Source of the DNA: Rhizobium viscosum
GTDB lineage: Bacteria; Pseudomonadota; Alphaproteobacteria; Rhizobiales; Rhizobiaceae
Assembly (NCBI RefSeq): GCF_014873945.1
Contig: NZ_JADBEC010000001.1
Location: forward strand, 3,427,001 to 3,491,000
Length of the DNA: 64,000 nucleotides
Direction of reading: 5' to 3'
Position numbers and translations under genes: made by a program. Of the stretch, positions 53,323-62,049 are shown piece after piece; positions within the stretch are counted from its first letter, which is position 1, and every line of letters starts with the position of its first letter. The notes beneath the pieces are model-generated. The model did no database searches. It was not told where the DNA came from and saw nothing but the letters and a program-made list of their open reading frames with translations.

Positions 53323-53504
53323 GTGTGCAGTCTTGAGATGAAGCCGTTAACGTTTGGTTAGGATCACGGCGAAAAATAAGTAGTTGCTTAATTAGTCGCC
53401 CCTTTAGTCCTTGCCGATGGCATTGGAGTACTTCTTGACGAGAAATACGCTTGGCGGTCCTCCGATCGGCGCATAAGATCGAGCGCTCTATCCTGGAGAG
53501 CGCC

Positions 53505-54179
53505 ATGCGGCACAGAGACGACCACGCGGATCATGACCACGATCACCATGATCATCACCACGACAACCACTATTCGGACATGCAGGCGCGTGTGAAAGCG
53601 CTGGAAACGCTGCTGACGGAGAAGGGGCTGATCGATCCGGCGGCGATCGATGCGATTGTCGAGACCTATGAAACGAAGGTCGGACCGCGCAATGGTGCGC
53701 GTGTCGTTGCGAAAGCCTGGAGCGATCCCGACTTTGCCGAATGGCTGAAGCGGGACGCGACGGCGGCAATTGCGAGCCTTGGGTTTACCGGGCGGCAGGG
53801 CGAGCATATGCGCGCCGTCTTCAACACGGCCGATACGCATAACCTCATCGTCTGCACGCTCTGTTCCTGTTACCCGTGGTCGGTGCTCGGCCTGCCGCCG
53901 GTCTGGTACAAGGCTCCCGCTTATCGCTCACGCGCCGTCATTGATCCGCGCGGCGTGCTGGCGGAATTCGGGGTGACGCTGCCCGATGGCAAGAAGGTTC
54001 GCGTCTGGGATTCGACGGCGGAGCTGCGTTATCTCGTCATCCCCGAACGGCCCGAGCAAACAGAAGGCATGGACGAGGAGGCGCTTGCCGATCTCGTCAG
54101 CCGCGATGCGATGATCGGCGCCGCGATTGCGGGCAGTCCGAAAATATCGGGTGCAGGCAATCCGGAGGTGACTGCATGA
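53505..54179 (+). CDS. nthA: Nitrile hydratase alpha subunit, cobalt type
   Basis: Hydrates nitriles to amides. The 224-residue subunit has the metal-binding claw CTLCSC (Cys117, Cys120, Ser121, Cys122); threonine in the second position is the cobalt-type signature, whereas iron-type enzymes have serine. Unusually it begins with a His/Asp-rich segment: ten His and seven Asp in residues 3-22, absent from ordinary alpha subunits and a possible metal-loading site. The ATG at 53505 follows GGAGAG; the start includes the His segment, but a later start is possible. It overlaps the beta gene by 4 nt. Confidence 0.93.
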   Translation: MRHRDDHADHDHDHHDHHHDNHYSDMQARVKALETLLTEKGLIDPAAIDAIVETYETKVGPRNGARVVAKAWSDPDFAEWLKRDATAAIASLGFTGRQGEHMRAVFNTADTHNLIVCTLCSCYPWSVLGLPPVWYKAPAYRSRAVIDPRGVLAEFGVTLPDGKKVRVWDSTAELRYLVIPERPEQTEGMDEEALADLVSRDAMIGAAIAGSPKISGAGNPEVTA

Positions 54180-54835
54180 ACGGTCCGCACGATCTCGGCG
54201 GGCAGATGGGCTTCGGGCCCGTCGCGCCCGAAGTGAACGAGCCCTATTTCCATGCCGAATGGGAAAAGCGGGCGCTTGGAATCACGCTTTCCTGCGGGGC
54301 TTTCGGCGCCTGGACGATCGACGAGAGCCGGCATGCCCGCGAAAGCATTCCGCCGGCCGATTATCTGGCGGCGAGCTATTACGAGATCTGGATCCGCGGC
54401 ATCGACATGCTTTTGGAGCGTCATGGCTTTGCGAGCCGCGAGGAATTGCTGTCCGGCCACAAGATGCAGGATGGCACCGTCCCGAAGCGGGTGCTGACGG
54501 CCAACATGGTCGCCGGCGTGCTCGCCAAGGGTGGCCCCTGCGACCGGCCCGTCGAGACGGCGCCGCTCTTCGTCGTCGGCGAAACTGTAAAGACCAAGAA
54601 TTTCAATCCGGCCACCCATACGCGGCTGCCGCGTTATGCCCGCGCCAAGACCGGCATCATCGAGGCGGTGCAGGGCTCTTTCGTCTTCCCCGACGACAAT
54701 GCGCATGGCAAGGGCGAAAACCCGCAATGGCTCTATACCGTGGTCTTCGATGCTGGCGAGATCTGGGGCGAGGGGGCAGACCCGTCGCTGACGGTCTCGA
54801 TCGATGCGTGGGAGAGCTATCTTGAGCGTGTGTGA
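54176..54835 (+). CDS. nthB: Nitrile hydratase beta subunit
   Basis: Structural partner of the alpha subunit, 219 residues, opening [16 protein letters not shown] and with the family C-terminal SH3-like barrel ([20 protein letters not shown], then [19 protein letters not shown]). Overlaps nthA by ATGA, so the subunits are made in step. No amidase gene, the usual next step (amide to acid), is present nearby. Confidence 0.94.
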   Translation: MNGPHDLGGQMGFGPVAPEVNEPYFHAEWEKRALGITLSCGAFGAWTIDESRHARESIPPADYLAASYYEIWIRGIDMLLERHGFASREELLSGHKMQDGTVPKRVLTANMVAGVLAKGGPCDRPVETAPLFVVGETVKTKNFNPATHTRLPRYARAKTGIIEAVQGSFVFPDDNAHGKGENPQWLYTVVFDAGEIWGEGADPSLTVSIDAWESYLERV

Positions 54836-55193
54836 GGTGCCGTCTCAACTGGCCCAATCGCCTGGCCTGCCGAAGTCACCGGAAGGGGATCCGGTTTTCC
54901 CGGAGCCCTGGGCGGCGGAAGCCTTTGCCATGACCGTGCATCTGCATGAGAAAGGGCTGTTTGCCTGGAGCGAATGGGCGGAAACTCTGTCGAAGGAGTT
55001 GCATAGGCCGGGCCGGGCCGAGGATGGCAGCGATTATTTCGACTGCTGGGTGGCTGCTCTTTCCGATCTGCTCGTCAGCCGCGGTGTGGCGGATGCTTCA
55101 GGCATTCTCGACCTGCAGAAGAGCTGGCAACGGGCGGCGGAAGCAACGCCGCATGGCAAGCCGATCGAGCTTGCCAACGATCCGCTGCGCTGA
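54822..55193 (+). CDS. Nitrile hydratase activator/accessory protein (P14K-like)
   Basis: About 123 residues with the accessory-protein pattern VFPEPWAAEAFAMTVHLHEK, FAWSEWAETLSKEL and a C-terminal TPHGKPIELANDPLR. Such proteins assist cobalt insertion and cysteine oxidation in the alpha subunit. It overlaps the beta stop; TTG at 54822 or GTG at 54828 could be the start. The frame stays open for 33 more codons after its TGA. Confidence 0.85.
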   Translation: MSVCEVPSQLAQSPGLPKSPEGDPVFPEPWAAEAFAMTVHLHEKGLFAWSEWAETLSKELHRPGRAEDGSDYFDCWVAALSDLLVSRGVADASGILDLQKSWQRAAEATPHGKPIELANDPLR

Positions 55194-55273
55194 GTTTCAG
55201 CCGCAGTTCCCGCCTTGGAGGATCTGGCGCAATTCCGGTCGCAAAGCCGCTATCCACTTTTGCTGGAATTGCT

Positions 55274-56059
55274 CTACGACGGGAACTGCCGATAACATTC
55301 CTCGGCCACCTTGCGCAGCATGTCGCGGGAAATTTCGCCGGTCACCGCGTAGCCCAGTTCGCCGTCGATCCAGTAGAAGGTTTCGACATCCCTGGCAGAG
55401 GCGAAGCGGAAGCTCGTCGTCCTGTTTTCCTTGTTGCGGCCGACGATGACCGTCAGGCGCTCGCCGCCCTGATCCTCGTACATGAACATGGCGCCCGGCC
55501 TGTCATCGACCGGCAGCAGGCGACCGCCGACGAGATGGAAGCCGAGGGACTTGAGATCCGGCACCTTGAGATCGGGGATTGCAAGGCGCTTGCCGAGCCA
55601 GGTTGCCAGATGCGCCTCCTCATTGGCGAAGACCTCGACAGGATGGCGCACTTCGCTGGCATAGACCAGGAAGGCGGTCTCGGCCTGCTTCGGCAGGGTC
55701 TCGGATTCGGCTAGCTGCAGCGGCGGGCGCTCAAAGAGCGGCGGGATGAAGCGATCGCTGACGGCGCCAAGTGCAAAGAGGATCACGGCGGCTGCCGCGA
55801 ATGCCGAGCGCGTCTTCCAGGAGGAGGTAGGCTGAGCGGCCGGTGTCACCATCCGGAGATCGGTGCCGCGGCTCTTCTCATAACCGGAAAACAGGGAATT
55901 GATGCCGGCATTCTGCGCCTGCCAGCCTGCGACCATAGCGGCTTCATCGGGATTTTCGGCGAGGTAGGCTTCCACGCGGGCGCGGGCGGCTTCCGGCAAT
56001 TGCCCATCGGCATAGGCATGCAGGTCCGCTTCGGTCACGGTGGGGTTGGTCTCGTTCAT
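55274..56059 (-). CDS. Transmembrane anti-sigma factor
   Basis: 261 residues. A cytoplasmic N-terminal part (1-82, EADLHAYADGQLPEAARARV, of the anti-sigma zinc-finger-like type but without the Cys pair), one membrane helix (about 84-103) and a periplasmic domain of about 155 residues (KRLAIPDLKVPDLKSLGFHL then GGRLLPVDDRPGAMF). It likely holds the neighbouring ECF sigma factor inactive until a periplasmic signal arrives. Overlaps the sigma gene by 4 nt (ATGA). Confidence 0.9.
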   Translation of the reverse strand: MNETNPTVTEADLHAYADGQLPEAARARVEAYLAENPDEAAMVAGWQAQNAGINSLFSGYEKSRGTDLRMVTPAAQPTSSWKTRSAFAAAAVILFALGAVSDRFIPPLFERPPLQLAESETLPKQAETAFLVYASEVRHPVEVFANEEAHLATWLGKRLAIPDLKVPDLKSLGFHLVGGRLLPVDDRPGAMFMYEDQGGERLTVIVGRNKENRTTSFRFASARDVETFYWIDGELGYAVTGEISRDMLRKVAEECYRQFPS

Positions 56060-56571
56060 TTCGGTCTCCGAAGCGTAATCACGTTGTCGGCTTTCATATG
56101 CTCGCTCATGCGCTGGCGTGCGCGCGACAGGCGCGACATGACGGTGCCGATCGGGATCTCCAGCATGGTGGCGACTTCATGATAGCTGTAGCCCTCGATG
56201 ACGACGAGCATCAGCACGGCGCGATAGTCTTCCGACAGGTTGTCGAGAGCCTGTTCCAGCCGCAGGCGCTCCAGCGGATCGGCCTGGGCATCGGGATTGG
56301 CGATCTCTTCTGCGGCATCGAGTTCGACCAGCCGGTCACGGGGGCTTGCGCGGCGGGTATTGCGGTAAAGGTTGGTCATCGTCGTCAGGACCCAGCCGCG
56401 CAGATTGATGCCGCGCCACTGGCCGCGCCGGGCCAGAACCTTTTCCACGCAATCCTGAAGCAGATCCTCGCCTTCGGCATCCGAGCGGGTGAGGCTGCGG
56501 GAATAGCGCCGGAGCGAGGGAAGGAGGGCCAGGATCTGGCCCTCGAACGTATCGGGTAGGGGCGTCTTCAC
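56056..56571 (-). CDS. ECF-type RNA polymerase sigma factor
   Basis: 171 residues with sigma region 2 (SDAEGEDLLQDCVEKVL, RGWVLTTMTNLYRNTRR) and region 4 (LSEDYRAVLMLVVIEGYSYH, GTVMSRLSRARQRMSEHMK). The GTG at 56571 is preferred: TGAGG precedes it by five bases. A further in-frame GTG at 56607 would overlap the upstream lipoprotein gene by 26 nt. It is cotranscribed with the secreted-protein gene upstream and the anti-sigma gene downstream. Confidence 0.9.
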   Translation of the reverse strand: MKTPLPDTFEGQILALLPSLRRYSRSLTRSDAEGEDLLQDCVEKVLARRGQWRGINLRGWVLTTMTNLYRNTRRASPRDRLVELDAAEEIANPDAQADPLERLRLEQALDNLSEDYRAVLMLVVIEGYSYHEVATMLEIPIGTVMSRLSRARQRMSEHMKADNVITLRRPK

Positions 56572-56581
56572 GCTGGCCTCA

Positions 56582-56962
56582 TCAGGGCTTTGCAAGATCC
56601 CAGACACCGCCGACGCCGTCGCCGGTGATATCGCCGGACTTGGTGTCCTTCACCCAGTAGTAGAGCGGCATGCCGTCCTTGGCCCACTGCTTCTTTCCAT
56701 CCTTGCGTTCGACGAGCGAGTATGCACCATCGGCCTTGGCGTCGGAAGCGGCGAGGAAGGGCGGCCAGTTGGTGGCGCACTTGTCGTAGCAGTTCGTGAC
56801 GCCCTTTTCGTCCTTCTTGTAGGTGTAGAGCGTCATGCCCTTTTCGCCGGCAAGAACCTTGCCCTTTGCCGTTTCGACGGTGGTGACGGCCGGGGCTGCA
56901 AAGGCTGCAGTGGCGGTGGCAGCAACGAGCGCCAGAACGGACAGGAATTTCACGGACTTCAT
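56582..56962 (-). CDS. Secreted repeat protein of the COG4315 type
   Basis: 126 residues with a Sec signal peptide (VLALVAATATAAFA, cleaved before APAVT). The mature part has two copies of a small repeat (GKVLAGEKGMTLYTYKKDEK and GKKQWAKDGMPLYYWVKDTK), with TNCYDKCATNWPPF carrying two Cys between them. The family is annotated as secreted lipoprotein of unknown function, but no lipobox Cys is present here. It precedes the sigma/anti-sigma genes in one transcript, so it may be part of their signal or response. Confidence 0.85.
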   Translation of the reverse strand: MKSVKFLSVLALVAATATAAFAAPAVTTVETAKGKVLAGEKGMTLYTYKKDEKGVTNCYDKCATNWPPFLAASDAKADGAYSLVERKDGKKQWAKDGMPLYYWVKDTKSGDITGDGVGGVWDLAKP

Positions 56963-57005
56963 GGTCTCTCTCCTCGGGTTAGGCACGCATTTTTGCGATA
57001 CCGGA

Positions 57006-57037
57006 GATGAGACACGGCAGGTGTCCGTTTTATTCCC
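57006..57037 (-). promoter_or_regulatory. Candidate ECF-type promoter of the secreted protein/sigma operon
   Basis: On the minus strand GGGAATAAAAC (57037-57027) is followed 13-15 nt later by GTCTCATC (57013-57006), an arrangement like ECF -35/-10 elements. If real, the sigma factor may drive its own operon. Based on appearance and position only. Confidence 0.3.
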
Positions 57038-57053
57038 GCTTCCTTTTCAAACG

Positions 57054-58085
57054 TCAGTTCGGATTGAAAACCACATAGCAGTCCCGTCCAGCGGCCTTGG
57101 CGCTATAGAGGGCGCCATCGACGTTGCGCAGCAGTTCGCGGCGGCGGCCGCCACCTTGCGGAGCGAGTGCGGCACCGATGCTCAGGCGGGCGAGGATGGT
57201 ATTTCCCTCGATGGTAAAGGGGCTGCGGAAGGCCGAGAGCAGGCGTTCGCAGACGGAGACCAGCGCTTCGGTGTTCGGCGGGTTCGGTACGAAGACCGCA
57301 AATTCGTCGCCGCCCATGCGCACGACGATGTCGCCGGAGCGGATGACCGAACGGATGCGGTTTGCCGCCTCACGCAGCACCTCGTCGCCAATATGGTGGC
57401 CGAGCGTGTCGTTGATCGACTTGAAGCCGTCCATGTCCAGATAGAGGGCGCCGAAGGTCTGGCCGGAGCCGAGGGCTGATTCCAGCGCGCGGTCGACGAT
57501 AGCATCGAGCGCCGATCGGTTGAGGAAGCCGGTCAGCGGATCGGTCATGGCCGCAGTGCGCAGGCTGCTTTCGGCAAGGCCCATGACGAAATTCGCCTTC
57601 TGCAGCCGCAGAAGCGCGCTGGCGACACGGGCGAAACGGCGAAGATTGGCTGCCTCTTTTTCGGTAAAGAGGCGCGGCTTCCGGTCGAGAATGCAGAAGG
57701 CGCCGATCACCAGCTCGTTTTCCAGTTCCAGCGGTGCGCCGGCATAGAAGCGGAAATGCGGCGGGCCTGTCACATAGGGTGCGGCGCCGAGTTCCGCATC
57801 CTGTTCCAGATCGGGAACGACGACCATGTCGTTGGCGAAGACGACGCGGGTGCAAAAGGAGAGGTCGCGCGGGCATTCGGAAAGCTGCATGCCCGCTTCG
57901 CCGGCAATGCGCAGCCAGTCTTCATCGACGATGTTGACGGCGGCATAGGGCATTGCGAATGCATTCTTGGCGAGTTCGGCAAGCGCTGCAAGCTCCGGCG
58001 TCGGGCTGCTGCTGATGGCGCTCAGCGAGCGCACGGCAAGCAGTCTCTGCGGTTCGTTGACTGGAATTCGGACAGTCTGTCCCAT
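57054..58085 (-). CDS. GAF-GGDEF diguanylate cyclase
   Basis: 343 residues: N-terminal GAF sensor (about 30-165, AVNIVDEDWLRIAGEAGMQL) and C-terminal GGDEF domain (about 175-343). The active site GGDEF is intact at 258-262, and the inhibitory I-site RSGD (249-252) lies the usual five residues before it, so it should make cyclic di-GMP and be product-inhibited. No EAL domain or membrane helix, so it is cytoplasmic. The GAF ligand is unknown. Confidence 0.93.
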   Translation of the reverse strand: MGQTVRIPVNEPQRLLAVRSLSAISSSPTPELAALAELAKNAFAMPYAAVNIVDEDWLRIAGEAGMQLSECPRDLSFCTRVVFANDMVVVPDLEQDAELGAAPYVTGPPHFRFYAGAPLELENELVIGAFCILDRKPRLFTEKEAANLRRFARVASALLRLQKANFVMGLAESSLRTAAMTDPLTGFLNRSALDAIVDRALESALGSGQTFGALYLDMDGFKSINDTLGHHIGDEVLREAANRIRSVIRSGDIVVRMGGDEFAVFVPNPPNTEALVSVCERLLSAFRSPFTIEGNTILARLSIGAALAPQGGGRRRELLRNVDGALYSAKAAGRDCYVVFNPN

Positions 58086-58358
58086 TCGAATCTCCGCCTC
58101 TTTGTCACAGACAGGAACTAAAGTGGCGTTCTTGCCAATCTCCGCAAGAGCTAAAATTCACCAGCGTTAACTGGCAGTTGCCGCAGGCGGCGTCGCGGCG
58201 GAGCAGTGATGATGACGCTTGCGAGGCTAGGCAGGGCAACGGAAAGGCTCTAGTGTCTGCCCGCCTGTGTGACTGGCGAGACAGATGGAGAACCATCGGG
58301 AAGCGCAGGTTTCCGATGCCGCTCGCCTGGGCACCAAAATAACCCCGATACGTGTGCC

Positions 58359-59675
58359 ATGCCCATGCAGATAGAAAATCCCCGCCTCATCGAAGCCCTT
58401 TCGCAACTTGATCAGCTCACAAACTGGGAACAGCGTCCGCGCGGCGAAATGCGCGTCGGGCTGGAGCCGATCATTGATCTCTCGGCCCGCCTCGGCAATC
58501 CGCACCAAGCCTTCCGATCAATTCATGTGGCAGGCACCAAGGGCAAGAGTTCGACCTCGGCGCTGCTCGAAGCCGGGCTGCACCATGCCGGCATTTCCGT
58601 CGGGCGTTATGCGTCGCCGCATGTGGAGCATATTTCCGAACGTGTCAGCCTGAACGGCTTTCCGGTCGATGAGGCCGTGCTTGCCGAAGCGCTTTTCCTG
58701 GCGCTCGATGGCTTGCGGGCCGCAAGGGCGGAAGGAACGGCTGCCGAAGCTGCAACATGGTTCGACATGCTGACGGCGGCCGGTTTCCTGATTTTCCGCG
58801 ACGCGGGCGTTCAATGGGCTGTGGTCGAGACAGGTCTCGGCGGACGGCTGGATTCCACCAATATCGTCGACAGCGACGTTTCCATCATTACCAATATCGG
58901 CCTCGAACATACGGAGATATTGGGCAAGACACGGGCGGCCATTGCATTTGAAAAGGCCGGCATCATCAAGCCGCACTCTACCGTCGTTACGCCGCTGGAT
59001 GCGGATGATGAAGCCGGTGCCGTGATTGCCAAGCGGGCAGTTGAGATTGAAGCGCGGCTTGTCCGGCCGGACTTTTCCGGGCTGAAGACGATTGCCGAGC
59101 GTAACGTGGCGGTCGCTGGTGCCGCGCTCGATGTACTTGGCGAGCTCGGCATCGAGGCTGAAGGCGGCCGGAAGGTTGGCGGATGGCTGATCGATGAGCA
59201 GGCCAAGCGAGTATCGCAACTGCCGGGGCGGTTGGAGCGCTTTGTCGTGCCAGCCGGGGGCAGGGCAGTTGCCGTCGCGATCGACGGGGCGCATGTGCCG
59301 TTCAATCTCGAAGCAGTACTCGACGATCTCACAGGCATGGAAGGTTTTGCCGGGCCGGGCATTGCCGTCGTGGCTATCGCGGCAGACAAGGATGCGGCGG
59401 GGTTTGTCGAGGTGATGGCCCGTTATGGTGTCTCGGCGATTTTCACCTCGGTTTCCGATCGATTCCGGTCACCCGCCGAATTGCAGGCGCTCGCCGAGGC
59501 GATCGGCCTGGCGAGCGAAACGATCGAGGATCCGCAGGCAGCTTACGAGAAGGCGCTCGAGCGGGCCGGCGCATCCGGCGGCTGGGTCATGCTGACAGGA
59601 TCGCTTTATCTTGCCGGGCTTTTGCGCCAGCGTGTAATGGAGCAGGAGATGAAGTCGCTGAGCGGGCGTCGCTAA
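58359..59675 (+). CDS. folC: Bifunctional folylpolyglutamate/dihydrofolate synthase
   Basis: Adds glutamates to folates and makes dihydrofolate from dihydropteroate. The 438-residue ligase has the P-loop GTKGKSS (59-65), SPHVEHISERVSLNGF, GGRLDSTNIVD and TNIGLEHTEILGKTRAAIAF. ATG at 58359 (or 58365) gives family length; upstream in-frame sequence does not. It is followed 60 bp later by the RecD-like helicase gene. Confidence 0.94.
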   Translation: MPMQIENPRLIEALSQLDQLTNWEQRPRGEMRVGLEPIIDLSARLGNPHQAFRSIHVAGTKGKSSTSALLEAGLHHAGISVGRYASPHVEHISERVSLNGFPVDEAVLAEALFLALDGLRAARAEGTAAEAATWFDMLTAAGFLIFRDAGVQWAVVETGLGGRLDSTNIVDSDVSIITNIGLEHTEILGKTRAAIAFEKAGIIKPHSTVVTPLDADDEAGAVIAKRAVEIEARLVRPDFSGLKTIAERNVAVAGAALDVLGELGIEAEGGRKVGGWLIDEQAKRVSQLPGRLERFVVPAGGRAVAVAIDGAHVPFNLEAVLDDLTGMEGFAGPGIAVVAIAADKDAAGFVEVMARYGVSAIFTSVSDRFRSPAELQALAEAIGLASETIEDPQAAYEKALERAGASGGWVMLTGSLYLAGLLRQRVMEQEMKSLSGRR

Positions 59676-59735
59676 CGTCGTCTCAAGGAAAATTCCGCCT
59701 TGCCTATGCCGGGCGAATCCTGCCAAGTCGCTGCC

Positions 59736-60863
59736 ATGCAATTCGCTCCTCAACAGGATGAAGCCCTGAAGGCCGTTTCGAACTGGCTGAAGGAGGGCAG
59801 GTCGCCGCTCTTCCGTCTGTTCGGCTATGCCGGGACGGGCAAGACGACGCTTGCCAAGCATTTTGCCGAGCATGTGGATGGCGACGTGCTGTTTGCCGCC
59901 TTCACCGGCAAGGCCGCACAGGTGCTGCGCTCGCGCGGGGCGTCGAATGCCAAGACCATCCATTCGCTGATCTACCGGCCGCGGGGCGAGGAAGAGGTGG
60001 AGGACGAGGAAACCGGCAAGACGTCGATCGCGCCGATGTTTTCGATCAACCGCCAGAGCCCGGTCGCCAAGGCAGCGCTGATCATCGTCGATGAGTGCTC
60101 GATGGTGGATGAGGCGCTTGGCAAGGACCTGATGAGCTTCGGCACGCCGATCCTGGTGCTCGGCGATCCCGGCCAGTTGCCGCCTGTGACAGGCGGCGGT
60201 TTCTTCACCAATCAGGAGCCGGATTATCTCTTGACCGATATCCACCGGCAGGCCCGCGACAATCCGATCATCCAGCTCGCCATGCAGGTGCGCGAGGGCA
60301 AAGAGATCATGTATGGCGATTACGGCACGGCGCAGGTGATCGCGAAGAACGAGGTGACGCAGCCGCTCGTCATGGATGCGGACCAGGTGCTCGTCGGCAC
60401 CAACAAAACACGCCGGCGCTATAACCAGCGCCTGCGCGAGCTGAAGGGTTTTACCGCCGATTATCCGCAGACCGGCGACAAGCTCGTCTGCCTGCGCAAC
60501 GATCCCGCCAAGGGCCTGCTCAACGGCTCGCTCTGGCAGGTCATGACCTCATCTAAGGAAACGACGAAGCCTGGTATCAACCTGCTGGTCCGTCCTGAGG
60601 ACGACGACATGGATCGGGGCGCAGCCAAGATCAAGCTGCTCAAGCAGGCCTTCGAAAATGTCGAAGGCGAGATCCCCTGGAACACGCGCAAGCGCTATGA
60701 CGAGTTCGATTATGGCTATGCGCTGACCGTGCACAAGGCTCAGGGCTCGCAGTGGAACAATGTCGTGTTGTTTGACGAAAGCTGGGCATTTCGTGATACG
60801 CGTGAGCGCTGGCTCTACACTGCGATCACGCGTGCAGCGGAGACGCTGACGATCGTTCGCTGA
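59736..60863 (+). CDS. RecD/Dda-like ATP-dependent DNA helicase (SF1B)
   Basis: 375 residues: Walker A GYAGTGKTT (30-38), Walker B VDECSMVDE (about 117), motif III LVLGDPGQLPPV, and the C-terminal UvrD_C_2 motifs (ALTVHKAQGSQWNNVVLFDE, WLYTAITRAAETLTIVR). It lacks the RecBCD-type N-terminal domain and is close to the size of phage T4 Dda. A role in 5'-3' unwinding or repair is inferred. The ATG at 59736 gives the family opening QFAPQQDEAL. Confidence 0.92.
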   Translation: MQFAPQQDEALKAVSNWLKEGRSPLFRLFGYAGTGKTTLAKHFAEHVDGDVLFAAFTGKAAQVLRSRGASNAKTIHSLIYRPRGEEEVEDEETGKTSIAPMFSINRQSPVAKAALIIVDECSMVDEALGKDLMSFGTPILVLGDPGQLPPVTGGGFFTNQEPDYLLTDIHRQARDNPIIQLAMQVREGKEIMYGDYGTAQVIAKNEVTQPLVMDADQVLVGTNKTRRRYNQRLRELKGFTADYPQTGDKLVCLRNDPAKGLLNGSLWQVMTSSKETTKPGINLLVRPEDDDMDRGAAKIKLLKQAFENVEGEIPWNTRKRYDEFDYGYALTVHKAQGSQWNNVVLFDESWAFRDTRERWLYTAITRAAETLTIVR

Positions 60864-60919
60864 AATTACGTCCACTGTTATGCAGGATGCGGTGGCGGCC
60901 GCAGCCGGTGTGGGGAGAA

Positions 60920-61612
60920 TCAGGCCTGTACGATGCCGAGGAGAACCGCCTTGGCGATCGCCTGGAAGCGGTTGTTGGCCTGGAACTTCATGATGATATC
61001 GGCTTCCAGCGCGCGCGTTTCCTCATGCCTGAGGTCGAGGGCGCGGGCGATGCGCTGCGTCGAATATCCCTCAGCCATCAGCTCCAGGCACTGGCGCTCC
61101 TGATCGGTCAGGCTTGCCGGGTCCCTGTTGTCGTTGATCGGCGGCAGGTCGAGGCTGCTGTCGTAGTCGAGCAGGTCGCTCACCTGCTGCAGCTGCCGAT
61201 GCAAGGTCGACATTTCGGCCGTCAGTTCGCGCTTGCGCTGGGAGAGGGCCTCGCGGAAGATCGACTCGGCTTCTTCCTGTGAAGCTGCGCCGCGCAAAAC
61301 GTCCATCAATTCCTGGATGACGGCGATCGGCATGCCGGTTTCGCGGCAGACGGTGATGACCGCCATGCGCATGACGTCATCCAGATCGTAAACGCGCATC
61401 AGACCGATGCGGTTTGCGGAAATCAGGCCCTTCTCTTCGTAGAAATGCAATGTCCTGTGCGTGACGCCGAAAGCGTTCGCCATGTCGGCGATCGGAACGG
61501 GACCTTGTGGGATATCCGGCGGCAAAGCGGCCGAAGGCAGGAACCGGTATTTCGACCGGGCCTCCGAAGCAATACCGGCGGCAGCAAACAAACGTTTGGA
61601 ACCGTCTGGCAT
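60920..61612 (-). CDS. MerR-type regulator with a C-terminal LuxR-like helix-turn-helix
   Basis: 230 residues with an unusual domain order: MerR winged helix (about 39-108, IADMANAFGVTHRTLHFYEE then ISANRIGLMRVYDLDDV), a coiled coil (108-150) and a LuxR/GerE-like helix-turn-helix (about 167-226, LTDQERQCLELMAEGYSTQR then LEADIIMKFQANNRFQAIAK). So it carries two potential DNA-binding domains and no ligand domain that I can see. The ATG at 61612 follows AGGAGGG. It diverges from pdxJ by 437 bp; target unknown. Confidence 0.88.
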   Translation of the reverse strand: MPDGSKRLFAAAGIASEARSKYRFLPSAALPPDIPQGPVPIADMANAFGVTHRTLHFYEEKGLISANRIGLMRVYDLDDVMRMAVITVCRETGMPIAVIQELMDVLRGAASQEEAESIFREALSQRKRELTAEMSTLHRQLQQVSDLLDYDSSLDLPPINDNRDPASLTDQERQCLELMAEGYSTQRIARALDLRHEETRALEADIIMKFQANNRFQAIAKAVLLGIVQA

Positions 61613-62049
61613 GAACCCTCCTGGGGCAGATAGTTGCACCTCATGCGGCTTTGCCAGTTGCTTCCGGAGCGCGGCGAGTGGGGTTTCCTCTAGCGTTCTT
61701 ATCGTTGGAAGAAGCAGTACTCGGCGTACTTGACTCGGTTACGCAGCGTCCACTTTATGCGCGGACGGGTTGTTTTGTAAGTGCTAAAAATAACCGTTTT
61801 TAAATGGGATAGCAATGTTGCGGCATCTCGCTCAGGCGTGTGGTACAATGGCACCATACGATTTGCCGCCGCTCGTGAATGATCTTCTGACGGAACGGAA
61901 ATTACTGTTTTCGGTACGCTCATGACGTCGACCGTTATGGTCCGCGTGGCCATCAGGGCAAGGCATGGATGCATATGCGAATCTCATTGGCCTTCACGGG
62001 CCGCTTGCCTTAAAAGCAAGCCCAGTCTCCACCCCTGACGGATACCGCC
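61613..62049. other. 437-bp divergent intergenic region (MerR-LuxR gene / pdxJ)
   Basis: No gene I can support. It is more AT-rich than its surroundings in the middle (61780-61830). It holds a near-palindrome GGTACAATGGCACC (61842-61855) and a hairpin CTTGC-CTTAAAA-GCAAG close before pdxJ (about 62004-62020). These may be a regulator site and a leader structure; no riboswitch is recognisable. Confidence 0.5.

Noticed and set aside
53505..55193. Complete nitrile degradation pathway
   Set aside because: No amidase, nitrilase or cobalt transporter gene adjoins the nitrile hydratase in the window, so only the first step is supported.
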